Below, piece by piece: positions 32,408 to 40,941 of a stretch of DNA of 64,000 bases; the first letter of the stretch is position 1; every line of letters starts with the position of its first letter. A program made the position numbers and the translations under genes. The stretch covers positions 1 through 64,000 of the forward strand of contig JAFAER010000075.1 of assembly GCA_023423895.1 (NCBI GenBank), read 5' to 3'. This stretch comes from Pseudomonadota bacterium. GTDB lineage: Bacteria > Myxococcota_A > Polyangia > Polyangiales > Polyangiaceae. The notes under the pieces were generated by a model that saw only the letters and a program-made list of their open reading frames with translations, was not told where the DNA came from and made no database searches.

Positions 32408-35400
32408 CCGTTCTCGTCGTTGCGGAGAAGCCGAGCGTTGCGCGGGACATCGCGCAGGTCCTCGGCGCGCGCAGCCGCGGTGAAGGGCACTTCAGCGGAA
32501 ACGGCTGGGTGGTCACGTGGGCAATCGGACACCTCGTGGCGCTCGCGGAGCCGCACGAGATGAACGCGGCGTGGAAGAAGTGGCGACTCACCGATCTTCC
32601 GCTCCTGCCCGAGTCGTGGCCGCTCGTCGTGGGCGACAGGACGCGCGACCAGTACGACGTCGTCCGGCGTTTCCTCGTCGACCCCGGCGTGCGCGGCGTC
32701 GTCTGCGCGACCGACGCAGGGCGCGAAGGCGAGCTCATCTTCCGGTACATCTACGAAGCGGCGCGCTCGAAGAAGCCCGTCAAGCGGCTATGGATCTCGT
32801 CGCTGACGCCGGACGCGATCGCGACCGGCTTCAAGTCGCTCAAGGACGGAAAGGCGTTCGATCGGCTCGCGGACGCGGCTCGTGCGCGGAGCCGCGCCGA
32901 CTGGCTCGTCGGGATGAACCTCTCGCGGCTCTACAGCGTCCTCCACGACGACAACCTGTCCGTCGGGCGCGTGCAGACCCCCACGCTCGCGATGATCGTG
33001 GCGCGCGAGCTCGAGATTCGCGCGTTCGTACCGGAGGACTATCTCGAGGTCGTCGCGACGTTCGGCCCGCCTGCGGCGGACAGCGCCGCCGACGCGCGCG
33101 AGCGCTACGCGGGGACCTACGTCGGCTCGCCGACGCTGTCCGGCGCCGACAGAAAGAGAACGAACAGCGAGGACAAGGACGCCGACAAGAAGAAGGGCGC
33201 CTCGCGCGAGGCGAAGCGGCTGCCGATCGACGGCAAAGAAGCCGAAGCGATCGTCGACCGGGCCAAGCGCGGGGACGCGCGGATCGAGTCCGTCGAGCGT
33301 CAGACGCGGCGTCTTCCTCCCCCGCAGCTCTATGACCTCACGGAGCTTCAGCGCCACGCCAACCGCCTCTACGGGTTCACGGCGCAACGGACGTTGCAGC
33401 TCGCGCAGAACCTCTACGAGGACAGGAAGCTCCTCAGCTACCCGCGCACCGACAGTCGATACCTTTCCCGCACGATCGAGAGCACGCTGCCCGCCGTGGT
33501 GAGCGCGATCGAGTCGCCGTACCGCGCGCTCCTCGCGCCGGGAACGGGGACGCGCCGGCTCGGGACCCGCTTCGTCGACGACGCGCGCGTGTCCGACCAC
33601 CACGCCATCATCCCGACGGACAAGCCTCCGCCGGCGGACCTGCCGCCGGACGAGCGAAAGATCTACGATCTCGTCTGCCGGCGCCTGCTCTCGGCATGGC
33701 ATGGCGATCACGTTTATGCCGTCACGACCGTGATGACGGACGTCGCGTGCGACGGCGTCATCGATCGGTACGTGAGCTCGGGGACGAGCGTCGAGGACGA
33801 AGGCTGGAAGGTCCTCGACGTGAAGCTCGGGCGTTCCACGAAGGACACGAAGAGCGCCGAGCCCACTCTGCCGGGCGGGCTGAAGCCGAAGATGCCCCGC
33901 CGTGTGATCGACGCGAAGCCCGTGCAGAAGCAAACGAGACCGCCGCCGCGCTTCACGGACGCGACGCTGCTGACGGCGATGGAGACGGCGGGGCGAACAC
34001 TCGACGAGAAGGAGATCTCGGAGGCGATGCGTGAGCGCGGCCTCGGCACGCCCGCGACGCGCGCGGCCATGATCGAGACGCTTCTCCGGCGAGAGTACAT
34101 CCTTCGAGAGGGCAAGAGCTTCGGCGCGACCGACAAGGGCATCGCCCTCATCGCGATCGTCCATCCACACGTGAAGAGCCCGGCGATGACGGGCGAGTGG
34201 GAGGCGAAGCTCGGACGCATCGAGCGCGGTGACGAGACGCTCGACGGTTTCATGGCGGCGATCGAGCGCTACGTGCGTGACGTCGTCGGCAACGTGGCGT
34301 CGGGCTCGACGACCGTGCCCGAGGTCGCGGCGCTCGGCCGTTCGGCGCGCTCCGAATCGGCCGTACGCCCGTCGCGCGCCCGAGAGGTACGCCCTGACAC
34401 TGCGGACGGAACGTCCACCCGACGCGCAGAGTCCGCGGTGGAAGAAGCTCCGCCCAGGCCGAGCCCCAAACATCGGGCCACACCGACGAGCGATCTCCAC
34501 GACCTCCTCGAGAAGGGGTTCGGGTTCACCGCGTTCCGCCCCTATCAAGAAGAGGTCTGTCGGACGGCGGCAGCCGGCAAGGACGTCTTGCTCGTGATGC
34601 CGACCGGCGCGGGCAAGTCGCTTTGCTATCAGCTGCCCGGACTCGCACGCGGTGGGACGACGCTCGTGGTGAGCCCGCTCATCGCGTTGATGGAGGATCA
34701 GGTCGCGCAGCTCACGCGTCGCGGCTTCGCGGCCGACCGCATCCACTCGGGCCGTCAGCGCATCGAATCGCGGGCCGTGTGTCGCGCGTATCTCGACGGG
34801 GCGCTCGACTTTCTCTTCATCGCGCCGGAGCGCCTCAAAGTGCCAGGCTTTCCGGAGATGCTCGCGCGGCGGAAGCCGACGCTCGTCGCCATCGACGAGG
34901 CGCACTGCATCTCGCAGTGGGGGCACGACTTCCGCCCCGACTACCGGATGCTCGGTGAGCGGCTCCCGCTCCTCCGGCCTGCTCCCGTGATCGCGCTGAC
35001 GGCGACCGCGACGCCGGCCGTGCAGGACGACATCGTCACGGAGCTGCGCCTCGGATCTCCGGAGCGGTTCATCCATGGCTTTCGCCGGACGAACATCGCG
35101 GTCGAGGTCGTGGAGCGGAGCCCGGGAGATCGTGCCGACGTGGTCAAGCGGCTGCTCGACGAGCCCGCGAGACGGCCGGCGATCGTGTATGCCCCGACGC
35201 GCAGCGAGTCCGAGCAGCTCGCGGCGCTCCTTTCGGGTGCGATCCGCGCCGAGGCCTACCACGCAGGCCTGCCCGCTTCCGTCCGCGACAAGGTGCAGCG
35301 CGCGTTCATCGACGGGAAGCTCGACGTCGTCATCGCGACGATCGCGTTCGGAATGGGTATCGACAAGGCCAACGTCCGGACGGTCATCCATACCGCGTTG

Positions 35401-36531
35401 CCCGCGTCGATCGAGGGCTACTACCAGGAGATCGGCCGCGCCGGTCGCGACGGCGCACCTTCACGGGCGATCTTGCTCCACTCCTTCGTCGACACGAAGA
35501 CGCACGAGTTCTTCCTGGAACGCGACTATCCGGAGCCCGATCTCCTCGCGCGGGTCCACAAGATCCTCGACGACGAGGGGCGTCCCATGTCGAGCCTCGC
35601 GAAGAAGGCACGCATCGACGCGGAGTCGGTCGAGAAGGTGCTCGAGAAGCTGTGGGTGCACGGCGGCGCGCTCGTCGACGCGAGTGATACGGTCCGTCGC
35701 GGCAACGCCGACTGGAGGACCACGTACGAGCGACAGCGCGCGCACAAGCGCGAGCAGCTCGTGAAGGTGCGTCGCTACGCCGAGACGTCCGCGTGCAGGA
35801 TGCTCCAGCTCGTCCGTCACTTCGGCGACCAGAACGACTCCGGGCTCGCGTGCGGGATCTGCGATGTCTGCGCGCCGTCGCTGTCGATCGCGCTCTCGTT
35901 CCGCACGGCGAGCGCCGCCGAGGAAGACGCGGCAAAGCGCATCGTCGAGACCCTCCGGGAACGCGATGGTCGCGCGGTCGGCCAGATCCATCGCGATCTG
36001 TTCGGCGAGGGCTCCATCGATCGAAAGACGCTCGATCACATCCTCGGTGCGCTCGCACGCGCGAACGTCGTGAAGATCGTCGCGGACGAGTTCGAGAAAG
36101 ACGGACAGACGATCCCGTTCCAGCGTGTGTGGCTCGTGCGGAGAGACGGAACGACCGCCGCGCCGCTCCGCATGATCGTGACGCCTCCGCCGAGCACGAA
36201 GGGACGACGGGGGAAGGCGAACGGGACTGGCCGCCGTTCGAAGCAGGGGAAGGCCGGCGCCACGCGAGGTACGCGCTCGAAGAAGAAGGCCGCGACCACG
36301 AGCCCGGAGTCCACGGGATCGGCGCTCGAGGTGGCCCTCCGGACGTGGCGCTCGAAGGAAGCAAAGAAGCGCCGCGTGCCCGCGTTCCGGATCCTCACCG
36401 ATCGCACGCTGGTCGGCATCGCCGAAGCGCGCCCGACCAGCGAAGCGCAGCTCCTCGCGATCTCCGGCATGGGGATGGCCCTCGTCGCGAAATACGGGAA
36501 GCAGCTGCTCGCGCTCGTCGCACGTAGCTGA
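32404..36531 (+). CDS. DNA topoisomerase III fused to RecQ helicase
   Basis: 1,375 residues in one frame. Residues 1-630 are a type IA topoisomerase of the TopB group: TOPRIM acidic residues in VAEKP (Glu 8) and DAGREGE (104-110), the SVGRVQTPTL motif (186-195), the catalytic Tyr 346 in SYPRTDSRYL and SDHHAIIPT (397-405). After a linker (630-695) residues 696-1375 are a complete RecQ: MPTGAGKSLCYQ (732-743), DEAH 831-834, motif VI QEIGRAGRDG (about 1009-1018), four zinc Cys (about 1132, 1151, 1154, 1157), a winged-helix region and a C-terminal HRDC domain (about 1308-1373). The usual TopB zinc fingers are missing. ATG 32404 overlaps the methyltransferase stop. Confidence 0.93.
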   Translation: MTVLVVAEKPSVARDIAQVLGARSRGEGHFSGNGWVVTWAIGHLVALAEPHEMNAAWKKWRLTDLPLLPESWPLVVGDRTRDQYDVVRRFLVDPGVRGVVCATDAGREGELIFRYIYEAARSKKPVKRLWISSLTPDAIATGFKSLKDGKAFDRLADAARARSRADWLVGMNLSRLYSVLHDDNLSVGRVQTPTLAMIVARELEIRAFVPEDYLEVVATFGPPAADSAADARERYAGTYVGSPTLSGADRKRTNSEDKDADKKKGASREAKRLPIDGKEAEAIVDRAKRGDARIESVERQTRRLPPPQLYDLTELQRHANRLYGFTAQRTLQLAQNLYEDRKLLSYPRTDSRYLSRTIESTLPAVVSAIESPYRALLAPGTGTRRLGTRFVDDARVSDHHAIIPTDKPPPADLPPDERKIYDLVCRRLLSAWHGDHVYAVTTVMTDVACDGVIDRYVSSGTSVEDEGWKVLDVKLGRSTKDTKSAEPTLPGGLKPKMPRRVIDAKPVQKQTRPPPRFTDATLLTAMETAGRTLDEKEISEAMRERGLGTPATRAAMIETLLRREYILREGKSFGATDKGIALIAIVHPHVKSPAMTGEWEAKLGRIERGDETLDGFMAAIERYVRDVVGNVASGSTTVPEVAALGRSARSESAVRPSRAREVRPDTADGTSTRRAESAVEEAPPRPSPKHRATPTSDLHDLLEKGFGFTAFRPYQEEVCRTAAAGKDVLLVMPTGAGKSLCYQLPGLARGGTTLVVSPLIALMEDQVAQLTRRGFAADRIHSGRQRIESRAVCRAYLDGALDFLFIAPERLKVPGFPEMLARRKPTLVAIDEAHCISQWGHDFRPDYRMLGERLPLLRPAPVIALTATATPAVQDDIVTELRLGSPERFIHGFRRTNIAVEVVERSPGDRADVVKRLLDEPARRPAIVYAPTRSESEQLAALLSGAIRAEAYHAGLPASVRDKVQRAFIDGKLDVVIATIAFGMGIDKANVRTVIHTALPASIEGYYQEIGRAGRDGAPSRAILLHSFVDTKTHEFFLERDYPEPDLLARVHKILDDEGRPMSSLAKKARIDAESVEKVLEKLWVHGGALVDASDTVRRGNADWRTTYERQRAHKREQLVKVRRYAETSACRMLQLVRHFGDQNDSGLACGICDVCAPSLSIALSFRTASAAEEDAAKRIVETLRERDGRAVGQIHRDLFGEGSIDRKTLDHILGALARANVVKIVADEFEKDGQTIPFQRVWLVRRDGTTAAPLRMIVTPPPSTKGRRGKANGTGRRSKQGKAGATRGTRSKKKAATTSPESTGSALEVALRTWRSKEAKKRRVPAFRILTDRTLVGIAEARPTSEAQLLAISGMGMALVAKYGKQLLALVARS

Positions 36532-36573
36532 GCGCTCGGCGGACGACGCCTGACGGCAGCGGACGTCTCGAGC

Positions 36574-37215
36574 TCAGTACCGCAGGTGCTCGTGGAGCCG
36601 CTCGTCGGCTTCGTCGCGATCCATCCGCAGCGCGCGCTCGCACGTGCTCCAGTCGAAGCCCGCGCGCGCCATGGCTGCGATCGCCTTCTGCTTCGTCTTC
36701 GGGTCGACCGCCGCCTCCCGAGCGTAAGGGCCGATCCGTCGCTTGCGCGCAAAGGCGAGCGCCGCCGCGAGCTCGCTGCCGGCGTCCGTGGGAACAGCCT
36801 GTCGCGCGGTCTCCGCGTCGACGCCTTTTGCAGCGAGGTGCGCGGAGATCGCTCGGCGCGAGCGGCCTGCGCGCGAGAGACTGCGCGCCCGCGACTCGGC
36901 GTACGCCGCGTCGTTCACGAGGCCGACCTCGCGAAAGCGCCCGACGATGGCCTCGATGGATCCCTTGCACGCGTTCACGTCGGCCGCGACGAGCTCGGGT
37001 TCGCGCGCGGCACGTGCGGCCTTGCGGGCCCACGTCGCGACCTTCCGATCGAGCACGCGCGTGAGCGTGGCGGCCGTTGCGGCGCCTCGGGCTAGGTAGG
37101 CGAGGGCTGCCTCGTGAAGGACGTCACGCGACGGCGCGGGCCCGGGATCGTCGCGGTCACTGCGCGCACGTTTGGCGGCGTTCCGCTTCGCAGCCCCGCT
37201 CCAGCCCGTCGTCAT
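36574..37215 (-). CDS. recX: RecX-family regulator of RecA
   Basis: 213 residues. RecX proteins bind RecA filaments and limit or modulate recombination. The three-helix repeats are visible: LHEAALAYLARGAATAATLTRVLDRK, then IVGRFREVGLVNDAAYAESRARSLSRAGRSRRAISAHLAAKGVDAE, then KQKAIAAMARAGFDWSTCERAL. A basic N-terminal extension of about 30 residues precedes them. ATG 37215 follows GAGGA by seven bases. It converges on the topoisomerase-RecQ gene with only 42 bases between stops. recA itself is not in the window. Confidence 0.85.
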   Translation of the reverse strand: MTTGWSGAAKRNAAKRARSDRDDPGPAPSRDVLHEAALAYLARGAATAATLTRVLDRKVATWARKAARAAREPELVAADVNACKGSIEAIVGRFREVGLVNDAAYAESRARSLSRAGRSRRAISAHLAAKGVDAETARQAVPTDAGSELAAALAFARKRRIGPYAREAAVDPKTKQKAIAAMARAGFDWSTCERALRMDRDEADERLHEHLRY

Positions 37216-37296
37216 GGTGTCGTCCTCGGGATGGCGCGCTGCATGCGGATGGACTGCTAGCCGCGCCTGCACCCGGCGGGAAGCGTTCTTCTGGCG

Positions 37297-39033
37297 TCAG
37301 GCCGCGGCCGTCTCGAGCTCCTTGAACAGCGGCGCGAGCTCGGGCCGTGCGCGGAGCGGCTGGCAGAAACGCGCGGTCAGCTCGAGCAGCTCGCCCTCGA
37401 GCGCGTCAGCCTCGTCGGCGAAGCGTACGATTTGGTGCTCGCATTCGTCCCGCGATGCATCGAGCTCTTGCTCGTGTTTCGAGAGTGCGCCACGGAGCTC
37501 CCGGAGCTGGAAGTCGAGGTCGTTCGCGACCCGCTCGGCCGTCTCCACGATCTCGTGCGCGCGACGGACCTCTTGCTGTAGCGCGAGCCACTCGTCGACG
37601 GCGTCTGCGATGGCGCGGTACGCCTGCGCGAGGTCGGCGGACGGCTCCATGAATCCGCAGCGGCCTTCCCAGAAGAGTGCTTCCTTCTGCGCGGCGGCGT
37701 AGCGCTCACGCGCGGCCTTCGCCTCGTCCTCGCATCGTCGGAGCTGCTCGCGTGCGCCGCGCAGATCCTCCTTCGCCTTCGAGGCGTCGACGCCGAGCTG
37801 GTCGACGGCGAATCCGAGCTGGGCGCGCTTCTCCCTGCTCTTTGCCTCGACCTGTTCGAGGTTCTCCTGCGCCTTGAAGCTGTCGACACGAAGCGAGACG
37901 ACGCGCCGGACGAGGCCGTTCGCCTCCTCGAGGAGCGTCGTGAGCTCGCCAGGGGCGCGCGCCTTGGCGCCGAAGGCGCGCGCGAGCATCTGCTCCAGCA
38001 CGAACATCCTCCGCGCCCACTGGTCGGCGGGTCCCGGGCTCAGCGTCATCGGCGGCATGGAGTGGTTCGTTCCACCCTCGTCCGCGGCCGACGGCGGCGC
38101 AGATACCTCGCGCTCGCGGATGATCTCGAGGAGATCCTGATGCACGCGATGCGCATCGACGGGGCGGTCGGCCGGCGACTTCGCGAGCATCCGCTGGATG
38201 AGATCGTCGAGGCGCTCCGGCACGCGGCTGTTCAACGAACGCGTCGGCGGCGGCGGCTCTTCCATGTGCTTCACGAAGAACGTGGCCACGTCCGGCGCGT
38301 TGAACGGCAGCTCCCCCGTGACCATCTCGAAGAACACGACGCCGAGCGCGTAGATGTCGCTCGAGCCGCCTGCGTCCTTGCCCAAGATCCGCTCGGGCGC
38401 CATGTACTGCGGTGTTCCGAAGAGCTCGCCCTGCCCTGTGAGGCGCGAGTCCTGACGGCTCTTCGCGATCCCGAAGTCGAGCACCTTCACGAGGTCCGAG
38501 CCGTCCTCGCGGCGGCAGAGGAAGATGTTCTCCGGCTTGATGTCGCGGTGGATGACCTCGAGATCGTGAGCACGGGCAACGCCGCGCGCGATCTGGATCA
38601 TGATGTGGACCGCGCGGTCGACGTCCAGCGGGCCACGGGTGATCACCGGTCCGAGCGACTCCCCCTGGAGCAGCTCCATCACGATGAACGCGGTGCCGTC
38701 CTCGGTGTCGCCCTGGTCGTAGATCTCGATGATGTTGGGGTGGGCGAGCTTCTGTGCCGAGCGCGCTTCGCGCCGGAACCGTTCCCGGACGATCGCGTCG
38801 CTCGCGAGCATCGGGTTCATGATCTTCACTGCGACCTGCTTGTCCGTGAGCTTGTGTCGCGCACGGTAGACGGTCGCCATGCCCCCTTCTCCGACGACCT
38901 CTTCGATCACGTAGCGGCCGACGAGGATCGTCCCGATGCGAGGGTCGGGAAGCGTGACCAGATCGGAGCCCTCGACGAAGCAATACGTCGCGTCGTTCGC
39001 GTAGCGCATCTTGCACTGAGGGCACGTCTTCAC
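37297..39033 (-). CDS. Ser/Thr protein kinase with N-terminal zinc ribbon and C-terminal coiled coil
   Basis: 578 residues, no membrane segment. The N-terminus CPQCKMRYANDATYC is a half or degenerate zinc ribbon. The kinase domain covers about 41-305: Gly loop GEGGMATV (48-55), Lys 70 in VAVK, HRDIKPEN (162-169), DFG (186-188), GTPQYMAPE. The last 230 residues (about 345-570) are charged and helical with long Glu/Arg/Leu runs, consistent with a coiled coil. Substrates unknown. It is divergent from the VanW gene with 109 bases between starts. ATG 39033 places the ribbon at the very N-terminus. Confidence 0.9.
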   Translation of the reverse strand: MKTCPQCKMRYANDATYCFVEGSDLVTLPDPRIGTILVGRYVIEEVVGEGGMATVYRARHKLTDKQVAVKIMNPMLASDAIVRERFRREARSAQKLAHPNIIEIYDQGDTEDGTAFIVMELLQGESLGPVITRGPLDVDRAVHIMIQIARGVARAHDLEVIHRDIKPENIFLCRREDGSDLVKVLDFGIAKSRQDSRLTGQGELFGTPQYMAPERILGKDAGGSSDIYALGVVFFEMVTGELPFNAPDVATFFVKHMEEPPPPTRSLNSRVPERLDDLIQRMLAKSPADRPVDAHRVHQDLLEIIREREVSAPPSAADEGGTNHSMPPMTLSPGPADQWARRMFVLEQMLARAFGAKARAPGELTTLLEEANGLVRRVVSLRVDSFKAQENLEQVEAKSREKRAQLGFAVDQLGVDASKAKEDLRGAREQLRRCEDEAKAARERYAAAQKEALFWEGRCGFMEPSADLAQAYRAIADAVDEWLALQQEVRRAHEIVETAERVANDLDFQLRELRGALSKHEQELDASRDECEHQIVRFADEADALEGELLELTARFCQPLRARPELAPLFKELETAAA

Positions 39034-39142
39034 GCGGGCTCCTGCGAATCATACGAGAAGCCGGTGCGGTGCACCTTGTCGAACGGGCGTCGAACGGGCA
39101 AGGAGGTGCTCACGGTCGTGATCCCTTGGGATTTGTCACTGG

Positions 39143-40870
39143 ATGACGGATACTGCGATCGGCGTTTCATCGTCGTCGATGCACTTCCCAGAGCCTCCGC
39201 GCAGCGCACATCCTCGTACGACTCCGGCACCCTCCAGGCCGCCGCCGCCACCATCGCACGGTCGCCATGCGCCGCCTCCGCCGCGGCCGCATCGCTGGGG
39301 CCTCCGGATCGGCCTTGCCGCAGCCTTTTTTGCGGTCATCGGCGCGGCGACGCTGACGGCGAAGGCGCGGTACCTGCCGAGCAGCCACGTCCTCCCCGGT
39401 TTGATGGTGGACGGCGAGCGCGTCCCGGAAGGTGCGACGGCCGACACGGTGCGGACGTTGGTCGCCGACAGGGCGAAGGCACTCCTCGGCCGGAAGCTTG
39501 CGCTCGAGCTTGATGGTCGGGACAAGCCGGTGCTCGAGGCGACGCTCGAAGACCTCGGTGTCCAGGTCGACATCGAGCGAACCACCACGCTCGCGCTTCG
39601 CCTCGGCAAGGACGGAGACCTGATCACGCAGGCCGAAGCGGCGACCGACGCACGTGAAGGACGCACGAACGTCCCGCTCGTCACGTTCGTCGATCGTGAC
39701 GTCGCGCTCCCGAAGCTCCTCGCGCTCAAGGAAGTGGAGGACGCGCAGCCCGTGTCGGCGAGGCTCGACCTCGAAAAGCACGAGACGATCCGCGAGAAGG
39801 ACGGCGTCTACATCGACGCGGACGAGACGATCGCTGCGCTCGATCTCGCGGCTCGCGATGCGAGCGCGGCGAAGCTCACCTTGCCGGTGAAGTCGTTTCC
39901 TCCGCGCATCTCGTCTGCCTTCCTCCAGAGCCTCGACATCCACGAGATCGTCGCCGAGTACGAGACGCATTTCTCGCGTCATGGCGAGCAGCAGAGGCGC
40001 GGCAAGAACATCGACAACGCTGCGCAGAAGCTCGATGGCGTCGTCATCTCGCCCGGCGAGATGGTGAGCTTCAACGAGGTGATCGGCGAGCGCAGCGAGG
40101 AGAACGGCTTCCAGAAGAGCTGGGAGATCTTCAAAGGCGAGATGGTCGAGGGCATCGGCGGCGGCACCTGCCAGGTGGCCTCCACCTTCCATGCGGCGAC
40201 CTTCTTCGCGGGCTTCGACGTCCTCGAACGGCTTCCGCACTCGCGTCCGAGCGCCTACATCCCGATGGGCCTCGACTCGACGGTCGTCTTTCCCGCCGTC
40301 GATCTGAAGGTCCGGAACCCGCACCCGTTCCCGGTGGTCGTCCACGCGAAGACGATCGGCAACAAGTTGCGCATCGAGCTGCTCGGGAAGATGAAGCCGG
40401 TGCACGTCGGCTTCGGCCGCGAGGTCGTCTCGACGCTCCCGTACAAGCGCAAGATCGAGGAGGACCCGTCGCTCTACGGCAAGAAGGTCGTCGTCAAGCA
40501 GCACGGGATCCAGGGCTTCAAGATCAAGGTGCAGCGGCTCTTCACGTATCCCGATGGGACACGGAAGAAAGAGGAGCTCACGGACACGTACCCGCCGACG
40601 ACCGAGATCTACAAGGTGCCGGTCGGCTTCGACGTGGCGCTCCTCCCTCCGCTTCCCGGAGGCGACGCGGAAGATCCCGAGCTCGGAGGCAATCCGTCGG
40701 CGGCGCCGGTCGCGGCGCAGACGCCGAGCGCGGCAAGTACCGATCCGGCGGCGGTCACGGCCGCGGTCGCATCCCCGCCGAGCGACGTCGAGTTCGTCGA
40801 CGCCCCCGGCGCGCACGCCCCCACCGCCGCACAGCGGGAACCGGCGAAGAAGATGTGGCTGCGACGCTGA
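39143..40870 (+). CDS. VanW-family cell-wall-associated protein
   Basis: 575 residues. A Pro-rich cytosolic N-terminus (about 1-50) leads to one membrane segment (GLRIGLAAAFFAVIGAATL, about 53-71), then two peptidoglycan-binding-type repeats (about 80-270; LPGLMVDGERVPEG and VLEATLEDLGVQV) and a VanW domain (about 280-420) with GEMVSFNEVIGERSEENGFQ, GGGTCQVASTFHAATFFAGFDV and the RPSAYIPMGLDSTVVFPAVD motif. A G5-like strand region and a Pro/Ala-rich tail follow. VanW proteins are thought to act on peptidoglycan, mechanism unknown. ATG 39143 is the longest start; ATG 39179 is possible. Confidence 0.85.
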   Translation: MTDTAIGVSSSSMHFPEPPRSAHPRTTPAPSRPPPPPSHGRHAPPPPRPHRWGLRIGLAAAFFAVIGAATLTAKARYLPSSHVLPGLMVDGERVPEGATADTVRTLVADRAKALLGRKLALELDGRDKPVLEATLEDLGVQVDIERTTTLALRLGKDGDLITQAEAATDAREGRTNVPLVTFVDRDVALPKLLALKEVEDAQPVSARLDLEKHETIREKDGVYIDADETIAALDLAARDASAAKLTLPVKSFPPRISSAFLQSLDIHEIVAEYETHFSRHGEQQRRGKNIDNAAQKLDGVVISPGEMVSFNEVIGERSEENGFQKSWEIFKGEMVEGIGGGTCQVASTFHAATFFAGFDVLERLPHSRPSAYIPMGLDSTVVFPAVDLKVRNPHPFPVVVHAKTIGNKLRIELLGKMKPVHVGFGREVVSTLPYKRKIEEDPSLYGKKVVVKQHGIQGFKIKVQRLFTYPDGTRKKEELTDTYPPTTEIYKVPVGFDVALLPPLPGGDAEDPELGGNPSAAPVAAQTPSAASTDPAAVTAAVASPPSDVEFVDAPGAHAPTAAQREPAKKMWLRR

Positions 40871-40923
40871 GGCCTGGCGCGCTCGTTTCGGTTCGGCGTG
40901 CGCACAGTTTCCTATAGCGAATT

Positions 40924-40940
40924 TGACGCCCTGGGCGTCA
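40924..40940. promoter_or_regulatory. Perfect palindrome abutting a start codon
   Basis: TGACGCCC (40924-40931), a central T and GGGCGTCA (40933-40940) form a perfect 8-base inverted repeat ending one base before the ATG at 40942. TATAGC at 40913-40918 may be a -10 box, which would put the transcription start at the palindrome. It could be an operator, or in RNA a hairpin that hides the ribosome site, since no other purine-rich site is seen. Confidence 0.55.
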
Positions 40941-40941
40941 C

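Noticed and set aside
32788..35391. 867-residue minus-strand frame opposite the topoisomerase-RecQ gene
   Set aside because: Mirror frame of the coding strand with no motif of its own.
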